Source of the DNA: Ulota crispa
Lineage: Eukaryota > Streptophyta > Bryopsida > Orthotrichales > Orthotrichaceae
Length of the DNA: 64,000 bases
Direction of reading: 5' to 3'
NCBI GenBank assembly: GCA_963920765.1
Contig: OY987243.1
Location: 26,655,419-26,719,418, forward strand
The notes under the pieces were generated by a model, which did no database searches, was not told the DNA's origin, and saw nothing but the letters and a program-made list of their open reading frames with translations. Made by a program: the position numbers and the translations under genes. Positions 22,236 to 33,257 of this stretch are shown here, piece after piece. Position 1 is the first letter of the stretch. Each line of letters begins with the position of its first letter.

Positions 22236-23740
22236 TTACCCCGGAGCGCCCAGGCTGTTTTCACCAAAATCAGGGTTTTTGGAGATTGACAACTTTGATG
22301 CATTGTATCTTAGTCAATTGGATGATTCACAAAAAGTGACCTTTGAAAATAATAGAACACCTACTTAGAAAATGGCTTGTAAATCTTGGGAACAATTAAC
22401 TTTGGGAAATGGGATATTATAACATTTGATCAAACATCTTGCAATGACAAAATCTCATTTTTTTGGAGGTAGTTGCTATTTGATGATTTTTACAAAATTC
22501 TATAAGCCCTAGATTCATCTCAATTTTTTTGAGCAGCAAGTTTAGATGTGAATGCATACACTTGTAAATTATTGAAGATTGCACTTCTTTTTATGTCAAG
22601 TTTTAGAGCTTTAAATTGCTATTGCACGGAAAACAGTGACAAGCACAATTGGTGACAGCTGCCATAATAAGGATCTAGAACATGCTTGAACCCTTGCCAA
22701 CAACTTTCCCGCGACCACAAAGCTTACACAAGGAAGCTTGCAAGGGATGTTGACCAGTTGAAGCCTGTAAAATGCTGCTTGCCACCACACCTTGTATTTT
22801 GTTTCACCCAACCAAATCTCTTGCAACACTTGTACAGGGTAGTTGCAAGAAAGACCATCCAGTTTTGTTGCAAAGAGCCATAGTACAAGCAGTACTAGGG
22901 AGTACTATGAGCTTTTGAAATAATTTTTTTTAAATAAAATAAAATACGGAAAATTTGTAAAGTACTTAAAACAGCATACTTGTAAAAATTCAGACCTAGA
23001 AAAATTTTATTCTAAAAGTTATGCACAAAAATAGAGGGATAGAAATTGCCAATAAAAAGACAATTTCTTTTTTTCTTTTTAGAAAATAGTAAAAAAATTC
23101 AATAAAATAAAGTAAAAATTTGCCATTTTGCTCTATTTGAGACACTTGAATTGATGAAATCACTTTTTTGAGAAAGTTTGTTCTCTTTCTCCAATGCTTG
23201 ACCAAAGGGTGCCCACTTTGAGAGCATGTGGAAGGTAGAGAATTCACAATTTCCTAAAATCCTTCTATGCATCCATGTAATGCTATATGATGAACAACTT
23301 CCTTGATTTGTGGCATGAGATTTGCTTTTTTGGACCCAAAATAGTACTAAAAACCCCCCAAAATGGCCAAAGTAGACACCTATTTGGGGGCTATTTAAAA
23401 ATAGTAAAATAATTTTTAAAAAATTGCAAAATTAACCAAAGGTCAATAACTATGACGTTTACCTGCCTTTGAAATTTTAGCTCAAAAGAACTTACTGAGC
23501 AAAGTTACAAGCCAAAAAGCACCCGCAAGAGGTGAAGGGGACATCAAATAGTAGTAGTGTTTCTTGCCATCACCCTACAACATTTGGCCTTCCTTATTGT
23601 TACTCCATTTACATGGACAACTTGAATGCTTTCATAATTGTAATTTATAGCAAGATCAAAAAGTTAGATCTAGTTCTCAAAACAAGGATTTGAAATAGTG
23701 AGAGGCAATATATGAGGTGCTATGGCGCTTAGGGGTTAAC
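22236..23740. repeat. Composite TIR element G with a 700-bp insert
   Basis: Left edge TTTACCCCGGAGCGCC and right edge GGCGCTTAGGGGTTAA are loosely inverted. Its outer parts are collinear with 50864-51563 (shared block TTGATGCATTGTATCT and AAGCTTGCAA). The middle, about 22838-23541, is absent from that copy and instead matches the reverse complement of about 49745-50440 (shared blocks TAGACACCTATTTGGGGGCT and TTCTAAAAGTTATGC). This is one element inserted in another. Confidence 0.6.
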
Positions 23741-24488
23741 AAAGATAAGCTACCAAATCTCTATATATTCAAAGATAAGAAGGAACAATATAATCATCTT
23801 TCCAAAACGGGTGAAAAAGATGCCATAATGTCCATGCAGACAAAGGCATGGATGACTCACTTTTTGTTTAATAAATGAAAAAGCTGATTATTAAAGATGT
23901 GAGTGAGAAATATGAGAAATTGGTATGTCTCTTTCAAATAGACATTTGCTCACAAGCACACCTCACATGTTAAATTGCAAATTGTAAAGATTATAATGCT
24001 TACTACTATAGATCCTTAAATTTTTCCAAACCCTCTTTTCCGTGTTTTGCATCCATTATGTGTCACACAGTCTAAATCCTATAAATCTGCAATTATGAGT
24101 TTAAGACTTATAGAGAATGATAAAAATACTTTAAACCATAATGGTCAAAAACTTGGCAAAGATAACCTTGCAGCTTGAGTATTGCACGGTCTCAATGATG
24201 AGCCCACTAGAAATAATATGACTAAAGGATTCAAAACAATAAGAATCTATCCACTTAATCTTAAAGCCATAATTGACAAATTAGAGTCCAGTTAAACTTT
24301 TCTTATAGAAAATTGGAGCGATATTGCTGTATTACCTTAATATGAATATTACTATGTCGATGATAGTGTTGAAAAAATAAGTGATAATAAGTTGGATAAT
24401 GTTACCAGGAAAATAAAAAGGATTATATGGATGAAAATAAAATTCATTCTTCTCAAGAGAATTTCTTTAACTTCCAAGGATAGAATTG

Positions 24489-24738
24489 GTTAACCCGTGA
24501 GCATCCCAGGACCTCAAAATGGGGCGCTCAATTTTGAAAAATTTCCACGTTTGACCCTTATCCTCTTCTTAATGGTAAAGTCAAAGGACTTGTACTTTTT
24601 CATGTACCTTTAGGCATGTGTCTACTACTACTCAAAAAAATTCAAGCTATTTGACTCTACTTAGGTGATACTTTTATTGAACTAAGTACACAAGAGTATG
24701 GATTTGAGTGAACATGGCATGGGCGCTCAGGGGTTAAG
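24489..24738. repeat. TIR element F, copy 1
   Basis: 250 bp, starting GTTAACCCGTGAGCATCCC and ending GGGCGCTCAGGGGTTAAG; the ends are imperfect inverted copies of each other. Non-coding. Confidence 0.55.
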
Positions 24739-26235
24739 ATAAGAAAAACATCAAAGGAAGGGGGAGCCTTTTATTGATTATTTAAAATCTACATGGATGA
24801 CTTAAGATAAGTATATAGAAAAATTGGAGCAAATTGCATCCAAATATTAAAGAAGAAGTTGCATAAGAAAAAGAGAGAAGGAGGTTGGAGATGGAAGCAA
24901 ATAAAGTAAAGAAAGGGAAAATAAAAATAAAATGCTAGATTGGTTAGAAAAAACAATCTTTATTTAAGGCCAAAAAGAAGCAAAACGAAGAATGGTCAAC
25001 CAAGAAGGTAGCTGCATAATTATGGTGACAATTCATATGAACTTATAAAGGCCAACAAATGTGACAAAGCATTAAAATCACTGGATTGTGGATTTTTTCC
25101 ATTGGTTTGCATAAAAAAATTAAAAGAGGGCACTTGCAAAACTATGTGCTAAAAGAAGAGGAGAAATTCCAAGTCACCTACCTCCTTTGGTAGAAGTTCC
25201 TAAATTGTAGTTAAAATGTATTGGAGTACATGCCGCTCTCATATTCTTCAAACACAGCTGGCAACACTCTTGTATATTTTGTCCTATGTTGTTCAAAGAA
25301 GTAATATTCTCTAAATAAATCTTTAAAGGAAAAGAGCCTTTGAAGTAGGAATCACATAACTGCAAAAGCAATTGGGAAAACAATACAAATTTAGAAGAAG
25401 TATTTTGCAGAATAAGATTTTCAGTATTTTAAATACTCTTGCTTGTTTTATATGTGACAAGTGTAATATTCATGATTTCAATCTCCAAGCAAGTGAATTA
25501 ATCCTCACCGAATATTATGTCATTTTCTTCTGTTCGTTTTTATAGTTTCACAAAAAAAATGGTTTTTTTTCTATCATTACACATCTTCATGGCCTTTGCT
25601 ACTTCAATGAACTCAAAGTTTTCCTATCCAATGTAGAGTTGCAAAAATTACACAAATACCCTTGGACCAAATTTTTCAAACGTTTGTTTTGTTGTGCATG
25701 TCTAGACATTGGCATGGGTCCCAAACACTTTTTGACTCCCAAAATTCTGCAAATAAAACTGGGAAAAATTTGCAATTCCAATATTTATTATCTTCCTACA
25801 TGGGAAAAACATTTGTTACCTCAAACTCTTTGTAATTTATTACAAAATCGCTTATGTTATCAGATATGAGTGCTTCCACCTTAATGACATCAACTTAAAC
25901 TCCTTCAAATTTTCTATGAAGATACGGCCCTGCTAGATGAGATCAGTTTCGTACTTGCGTATTCAATAATCAAATTAGTTTGATCCAAATTTGACTACTA
26001 GCTCCAAGAAAAAGTAACTTGAAACATCCTGTATATTTTTTACCAAAGTTAGGAGGGTGAGATCAATTTATTCTCACAAAGAAGTTGTCAATCAAAAACG
26101 GCCAAAAAAAAGAATCAACATTGACAGCTTTAACATCAAAAATAACATAGAAATGGAATTTTTGGTGCTTGTGTAGAATCCAGATCATTGCACTCAACTG
26201 TCTCTACATCATTGTCAACTTGGGTGCCACGTATT

Positions 26236-26455
26236 AAGGTGGGTATACCCAATACTGACCATGTATCTAATGGCGTTACTATGTACACAAGGCGATCATT
26301 TCAGAATTCAAATTTAGGTAAATAGTATATAGTTTATTACTTGTGACACAAAAATATGTTATCAATGATTTATCTAGATTTGAGTTTTAAAATGACCACC
26401 TTGTATACATAGTAACGCCATTAGGTACATGGTTAGTATTGGATATACCTACCTT
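26236..26455. repeat. Foldback element K, TIRs of about 67 bp
   Basis: The left arm AAGGTGGGTATACCCAATAC, then CTAATGGCGTTACTATGTA and CAAGG, is matched in inverted order at the right end (CCTTG, TACATAGTAACGCCATTAG, GTATTGGATATACCTACCTT) with few mismatches. Arms make up more than half of the 220-bp element. The AAGGT(A/G)GG tip resembles elements B and C. Confidence 0.8.
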
Positions 26456-26780
26456 ATAACCAATTTGTCCTGTCTAGCTCTATGTAACTAAAGGCTGGTC
26501 GCTGGAGCACATGAGCACATAGCTTTCTAAGCGTCATTCTTAGGAGATTGCACAATCAACACATTATTTGTCAATGACTTGTTAGCCACATATGTATGAA
26601 TGCTTCGTATAGCAAATGAAGAGGTTGAAAGCAAATAAGACATTAGCAATATTATTTACACAAAACAAGCCTTCAAGCACAACGTATTGAAAAAAGCAGC
26701 TTCATTGTAAGAATTGCATAGCTCGCAAACTTCATTGAGATTTCAGCATTTGCATACCCACTAGTAGAACATATCTCACT

Positions 26781-27192
26781 TTAACCCATTAACGCTTGTG
26801 GTCAACTGGGGGTGGGCAATCCTTTGTGTGGTCATTTAGGGGAAATTTTAAGACTATTGAATACAAATGTCTACCACAAATCTGACCGTCTAGATGGATT
26901 TATCTTGCGGGGTTTTGTGTTATGCATCATGAAGTATGCTCACTCTTTAGTGGTTATGACCATCTTTTTGCATTTATTGGTGTATTTTCAACTGATACTC
27001 TTTTAGTTTTTTCAACCTTGTAGCCACATGCCACCTCAGATTGGCCTGATTATTGTCCTAAACTCTTCACTTTCAAATTTCCCCATATTTGTCCCCTTTG
27101 CCATGTTATCAAATTCCTTGACATGCTCTCTCTACAAATTGGAAAGAGTCAAAATCAACCAAGAATTGGTCAACCAGATGTTAATGGGTTAA
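26781..27192. repeat. TIR element D, copy 1
   Basis: 412 bp with ends TTAACCCATTAACG and GTTAATGGGTTAA. Collinear over its whole length with 34726-35123 (shared blocks CACTCTTTAG, TTTTTGCATTTATTGGTGTA and CACATGCCACCTCAGATTGG). Another copy lies in inverted orientation at 39582-39989. Confidence 0.8.
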
Positions 27193-28091
27193 CACCTAAA
27201 GCTCATTGTCCCTACTAGGGATAAATTGGACTTCAAGCATGCTTGTTCTATTGGGATTTTTGATCATTTTTTTTGAATTTTTTTTTGAAATAATTGTGTA
27301 AAGGTTACATAAGAGTATAATTTTTATTGAAATCAAATTTACAATTCAAACTTTATTAGTGTTTTATGTGCTTTTTGTGTTCTAGGGACAAACCAGGCAT
27401 GTCATTTTTTGTTAACTTCTCTCAAGGACAACCAATGAAGACATGACCTTTCATTGGGGTATATCCAAAGCACATTGCACTAGAAGATTACATTTTGCAT
27501 TTGATAAATACATCAAACTTTGAATAGCTCTTAGAGATTTATTTATTTATTTAGTTTTCTTTTGATCAATAAAAATGGATCCTTCCAATCCATTGTTGGG
27601 ATTTTTCATCTTTCAAAAACATCCATTGGAAATTTGATTTGGAAGAAACCTTCATGTAGTATGAATTTCAAGCACATGTTTGCAATGCATGTTCATGTAG
27701 GGAAAGTTTCAAGTTTTTGTTGGCTGTGAAATCTTGCAAAAATATGCCTAACATGATTTAGAGCACATTTGACAAATCTTTCATGCTTCCATAATGCAAA
27801 AAATATCCATAATATGCAATCAAAGGAACCTAGAAATTTTGGACAAAGGTTTAAAAATAAAATTTAACTCTTTATGCTTGTATCTCTCAATTTGTATAAT
27901 CAAACCTCATAAAAATTTCACCAAGGCTTCTTGTATAAGTCTTATGCAAGATCCTAAAGCTAGATTTGTAGAAGAAGCAAAATGTTGTTATTAGGACCAA
28001 ACAATTGAAATTGGTAGATTTCAGTTTTTTTTCAAAAAAATGGACTTGGGCGTTTCAAAGTTGAATTATTGCTAAGAACATGTAAGTCTCA

Positions 28092-28532
28092 CATTAGAGG
28101 AAAAATGAGCTCAAGAGAAGGCTCCCATGGGAAGTGGTTGGAGGGGTCAAAAGCATTTAAATGTAATGTCCTTTTTCAAATAAAAAAGAGACTAATCCCT
28201 ATACCGCTTACAAGTACTTCATGAGAATAATTTCTTTTTACAATATCATATGCTTTTTGTTTAATGAGCGTCTTTGTTTGATTGGGAATTCTAATCCTAA
28301 TTTATTCTTGTGTCCCACTAAAGGTCCTTGCATTTGTCATTGTCATGTTATAAACTTATAATATTATTTTCCATCATCAATCTTTTTGTTATACACCATG
28401 GTACACTTGAATAGTTCACACAAGGTAGAGACACTTGTGTAGATACCTTACCTATGCTTCTCTTACCTAAATAAATAAGGTGGTTTGTTAAGATTGGGAG
28501 ACCTTCTTTTGAGCTCATTTTTCCTCTAATGA
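28092..28532. repeat. TIR element with 30-bp near-perfect ends
   Basis: CATTAGAGGAAAAATGAGCT followed by CAAGAGAAGG on the left; the right end is its inverted complement with a single mismatch (CCTTCTTTTG, then AGCTCATTTTTCCTCTAATG). 441 bp, non-coding. I see only this copy in the window. The near-identity of the ends points to a recent insertion. Confidence 0.75.
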
Positions 28533-29160
28533 TTGCAAATTGCTTGAATTGCAATCATTGCCATAATTTATTTGATAAAAATAAAAATATAATTTCAAAG
28601 ATTTACTAATTACCTACAAAATGTTTCATATCTATAGTTTGGCCTGCATGATTGCAGTAATGAGTGATGGCTAAAAAGTCCAAATCCATCTGTTTTTGCA
28701 GCACCATATAGCAACAAGTTGGTATTAAACCAGCTACGATTAGCAAGATGAACATGTCGTGTAAATCTAAAGAGGTGGATTCTTAGTACTAGCATACTAT
28801 TCAAAGTCATAAATAAAAATCCAAAAATTGATTAGTTCTAAAAACATCGAGACATATTTACAAAACACATAAGGATATATATGTGAATTCAAATGTACGC
28901 GCAATGCATTAAGAAATATGTGCGGAACATGGGATTTCAAGGATACACATCATAATGCTTCCTCTAGTAGTTTTAGCCACGGTGTAAGGAGAAAAGTATT
29001 GCACGCAAACAATTCAACAAGGAGACAATTGCATGGCTTTGATAATACATTGTACTTGGCTACAAATGTGGCCAAGATTGCAAGGAGCGCACATGGGTTG
29101 TAGTGTGGAGCGCAGAGGTGACAATCAAAGATGTAATTTTTCAATGCTATGCGTTGTTTT

Positions 29161-29398
29161 TAATCCTTAAGCGCCTCAGCTACAGGATCCTGTCGTTGGG
29201 GCCCACAACTTTATCTCACTTTTTATCTTAATTTGTACAATGAAAACAATCATGACTGGTCTTCATTAGCAGAGAAGTTAGTCCTTTTTCAAATCCTACG
29301 GTCATTTTTTTTGGATGTAATTTTCCAAGTTGTGGTGGCCATTAAACCCCCCATTTTTTCCTAAACCCAAATGTAACTCTAGGCGCTCACATGTTAAG
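29161..29398. repeat. TIR element F-like copy 2
   Basis: Starts TAATCCTTAAGCGCCTCAG and ends TAGGCGCTCACATGTTAAG, an imperfect inverted pair with the AAGCGCC/GGCGCT signature of this group. 238 bp, no ORF. Confidence 0.45.
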
Positions 29399-30635
29399 CA
29401 TTGCAAGACAATAGTGGAGAGAAGTGCAACAGCTATTAGCTAAGACAAACAAATGATGACAAATTGTCAATTCCAAATCCAAAAGTTTTGTTTAGCAATA
29501 AACTTAGTTAATGGATTGTGTCAAATTTATGTATAAGTGGGTGCTTTGACAAAACTTTGAGGCACTTTTGATGTTTCTTGTTGCCAAACTTTCCAAGCTT
29601 TAACCCTTAAATGACCATAGGGCATAGTATATACGCTGCCTTATAATTGACATTTGTTACCAATAAGAAGTTTTAATTTGGGATCTCAAGTAGCTCACTA
29701 GAACCTCTTTGATCTATACTCCAAGTTCTTTGTTGATCTCAAAAGTAATAATGATGTGAATCAAGGCTTTTTTTTTCACACTATTCATGAACAGTAAACT
29801 CCAACGTGCCCCACACGAAAGGAGAATTTCTGGAGGGAGTGCCGAGCATAGGTCAACAGCAAATCTAAAAAGTTGGAATCTGGCGCTACAAAGCCAAAAA
29901 AAAAAACCCTGATGTGAATCTATTCCAAATACAAGAAAAACACCTTATATTGTATTATTTGCAACGACACGCTCAGACATTCAGAAGTTCACAATTTGAG
30001 ATTGCTTTTTCTTGTTTAAAAATGCTGAACCTAAATTTACACTAGATCTCTTTATGGCTAGCATAAGATATTTTTTAAGTGGCAATAGCATTTAGCAACC
30101 TTCGTTAGTTGTTTTTGCATGTTTTCATGCTTTTTTTTGGTTTCTTTTTTTGTGTTCATTTCAAGTTGTGTAAGTGCGTGTTTAGTCAGCTGCTGAGAAG
30201 TTTGGAAGTTCAAAATTAATAAAAACATATCCCGAAACTTTGAAATCACCTGTGTTTTGTTCCACATTTATTTATGTTCATGTGAAAAATCATGGATTAT
30301 TTTTCATGCTTTGAAAATCCTTGAAATTGCTAAACGGCTTGTAGAGTGAAACTTCATGAGCACATTCCACTGAGTATCATGTGTAGGTTCGCCCCAAACT
30401 AATCTCTCAACAATTTACACTATACAAATCGTTTTGTTGCTACTGCAATAATTTTCAATAACTTTCATGAGTAATTACTACAAAAAAAATAACTTTTAAA
30501 GGACTTGGTAACAACAATAATGTTGCAAAAAAAACAAATTAGTTGCTTACACATTGCGAATTATGTGAAATCCTAAAATATAGAGAGCTGCATATACCTC
30601 CAAGTGGGATGAGTCATGAGGTAACTTTCTAAGGT

Positions 30636-31032
30636 AAGGTAGGCGTACCCATCCCCGTCATGCCCCCATGGGGTTACTTGACAATGTTAAGAACTAACAA
30701 ATATAAATCAAATGGTTATGGGTACATAAGTGATAGTTATGGGTGACAAAGTGATGGTTGGGGGTGATTTGCATGATGGTATTGAGTACCCATCTCACTA
30801 TTTAAGAACCAACAAGCCTTGATTTTAGCATCTCTTACACATGATTCCTAAAATTTCAATGATTTTGGACTTTGAAAATTCTTTGTGAACAAATGTTTGC
30901 AATTGGAACCTTGAAATTAATGCCAATATTTTTGGTTTCCACTTCCTAACTTACAATATTTTTTTCAAAATTGGTCAATTGTTTTACCTACTGCAAAACC
31001 CTTATTTCCACGCTTATGGGTGCGCCTACCTT
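30636..31032. repeat. TIR element C, copy 1, inserted in element P
   Basis: 397 bp with ends AAGGTAGGCGTACCCAT and ATGGGTGCGCCTACCTT, and collinear with 37185-37587 (shared block AACTAACAAATATAAATCAA). Flanks are two halves of a P-type element: GAGGTAACTTTCTAAGGT before, GAGGCAACCTAATTGTGAAG after. C therefore entered an existing P copy. Confidence 0.75.
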
Positions 31033-31557
31033 GAGGCAACCTAATTGTGAAGGGTCTCCTAAATCAACATTTAAATTTCTGACAATTCTAGCACATTTTC
31101 ATCACTAATTTTACTTCCCTCCAAATATTCTCCAATGCGGAGGGGACAAATAAGCACCAGTTCGTCGGAGATTTAAACGCTGCCCTAAACGCAATGATCA
31201 GTGTATCTTATCCTGACCAGAACCAAAAAGGAATGCTAAGTGGCTCTTGCATGCAATCGGATCCAATTAAATTGCCTTCCTTGTTGGATTTTGTTGCTCC
31301 TCGTTCCGATCTCTTTGCCACATAAAGTTCGAAAGCCCCTTAGATTTTATCAGTCTCGGAAGTGCTACAGAACTTCCATTTTACTAAATATAAAAAAGTT
31401 CAGCTTTACAACTCAACAAGTGACGTGTAAACCCCTCTTTCAGCACCCGCCACCGAAAATCTTACTTGACTTGATTTTTCGTAATCTCAGATTATCACCG
31501 ACATCAGTAACAATTATGCAAAAGACCCAACAATACAACCTATCAACGCAAATCTAC

Positions 31558-31886
31558 TCTACACTGAATATTGCGTTTAGGTTACCCCCACCCTAATTTC
31601 TCAACATTTCACACTATTTCAATACTTGCCAAGTCTACAATAACCTTTAACTTTTGTCAATGATTACTATGATATATACTGGAAGAAGCAAGTAATAGTT
31701 GGGCGTAGCAACAAAGCTTCAAAGCCAAGGAGCAAAGAATTTGAAACTTTACACAAAACAAAGAATTATTGTAGCACATAGAGAGTTGCATACACCTCCA
31801 AGTGGTCCGAGGTGAGTCATGAAGTAACTTTGCCAAGGTAAGGTAACCTAATTGTTAAGGCAACCTAAATGCACTATTTGGTGTAC
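31558..31886. repeat. TIR element P, copy 1
   Basis: Begins CTACACTGAATATTGCGTTT and ends with the inverted AAATGCACTATTTGGTGTAC. The interior has the TTTCTCAACATTT, ATAACTTTTAA-like and AAGGTAAGGTAACC blocks of this family. Its right end abuts the next copy. Confidence 0.65.
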
Positions 31887-32141
31887 ACTAAATATTGCAT
31901 TTAGGTTGCCCCACATTAATTTCTCAACATTTTATACAATTTAAATATTTGTTACTACTACACAAATCTTCATCAAGAGGAATCTTCATCAAGATTTACT
32001 GCAATAAACAACTTTTAAAAGGGGTAACAATAACAACAAAGCTACCACACAACATCAAAACTAGCTGCATGCACATGAGGTAATTTTCCAAGGTAACGCA
32101 ACGTAATTGTCAAGGCAACCTAAATGCAATATTCAATGTAG
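31881..32141. repeat. TIR element P, copy 2
   Basis: Begins GTGTACACTAAATATTGCAT and ends with inverted TGCAATATTCAATGTA. It shares its left boundary with copy 1, so the two form a head-to-tail pair. A diverged P-like start also occurs near 59645. Confidence 0.65.
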
Positions 32142-32239
32142 AATTCTAAATTCAATACACAAAGTCTACTAAAATTTTAACAATGCAACTAAACTACTAT
32201 AAGAGCCCAAAAACTGGTGAAATTCATCCTCTGCAACTG

Positions 32240-32560
32240 ATCTCATAAGATAGGAGGTTCATAAACTATCCATCCAAGAATTGAAATTGAATTCTGGGTA
32301 GGTGAAACTTCTTGAAATATTTTTCAGTAATTTTTTCTTGAAAGACAAGAGGAATTGACATTTAGCCCAAGTTGTTTCATAATTTTTGAAGCTTTGTGGA
32401 ATTAGTTATGAAATTTTGAATAGGGCTCTAAAACCGTCCACAAAAGTCCTATGCTTGTACATTCTTGAAGCCTATGAAAAATAGGATATACAAGCAGAGT
32501 ACATTTGAGAAGGTGGACTGCTTTAGAGCCTGAGCAGTTTATGAGCCTCGGAATCCTTAA
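32240..32560. repeat. TIR element O, copy 1
   Basis: Relates in inverted orientation to 44633-44940: shared AACTTCTTGAAATATTTTTC, AATTAGTTATGAAATTTTGA and GGGCTCTAAAA blocks. Ends are GATAGGAGGTTCATAAA and TTTATGAGCCTCGGAATC. Degenerate copy. Confidence 0.55.
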
Positions 32561-33257
32561 ACAAAGTGTGGAGATCAAAGAAAATGTCAAAGAATCTTCC
32601 TTAAATTAGCGATTGGACCAGGGACGGAGGTGAAGCCTATTCTCAAGAATGTTGAGAGAATCCGCACCCCGACACGAACTTCAGAACACAATTGTCCACT
32701 AGACGAAATCATGCAACACAAGCGTGCCAAAAATCCAATAAAACCAAGTCAAAGACTTATCATCAAGGTGGGTGGGCTGTAATAATATTAGAAGACGACT
32801 TGATTTCCAGAATTAAGAGTTGAAAAAATCATAACCAATCACAAGGTCATGGCTCAAGAAGCAAGTCAAAAAACTCACCAGATGTCAAACAATCAACCAT
32901 AGTTTAGAGGAAGAAATATTGAAGCATCAAAGCGCCAGCTTACAAAAACAACAGTAGCATCTACAATGACGCACTAACGATGGTGGAACATTGTGACCAA
33001 ATTGTAATAAAGACTTTGTGAGGTTTTGGCGCCCAAGGAACGCTCGTTCCAGACAACGACGGAAGTCATTAATGGACTGAAGAATATTAAATTCAAGTAG
33101 GATTTCCGACGTATGGTTATCAACCAAAAGCACCTTGAACTTAAGGTGAACCAAATCGATGTTGAAACAGAAAACAACTCCTGTGTATTTGCGTACTACG
33201 CGGTTGGGTTTGATTGTAGTAATAACCGGTCAGCCTCACGAAATCCTGAGCACTCCA

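Larger units (their letters stand above)
16947..33257. other. 16-kb gene-free, element-rich interval
   Basis: Between the DUF7086 gene and HY5 I find no ORF that looks like a conserved protein, no tRNA and no retroelement coding sequence. All ORFs are under 120 codons with AT-driven composition. The interval holds the TIR elements listed separately. The remaining stretches (for example 17325-18550, 19023-20280, 23741-24480, 24740-26230, 27193-28090, 29399-30360) are AT-rich with no feature I can name. The part at about 31140-31557 has a different, less AT-rich texture but no recognised origin. Confidence 0.6.

Noticed and set aside
31140..31557. Possible organelle-derived insert
   Set aside because: The texture is less AT-rich than its surroundings, but I could not match any plastid or mitochondrial gene. 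A BLAST search against organelle genomes would decide.
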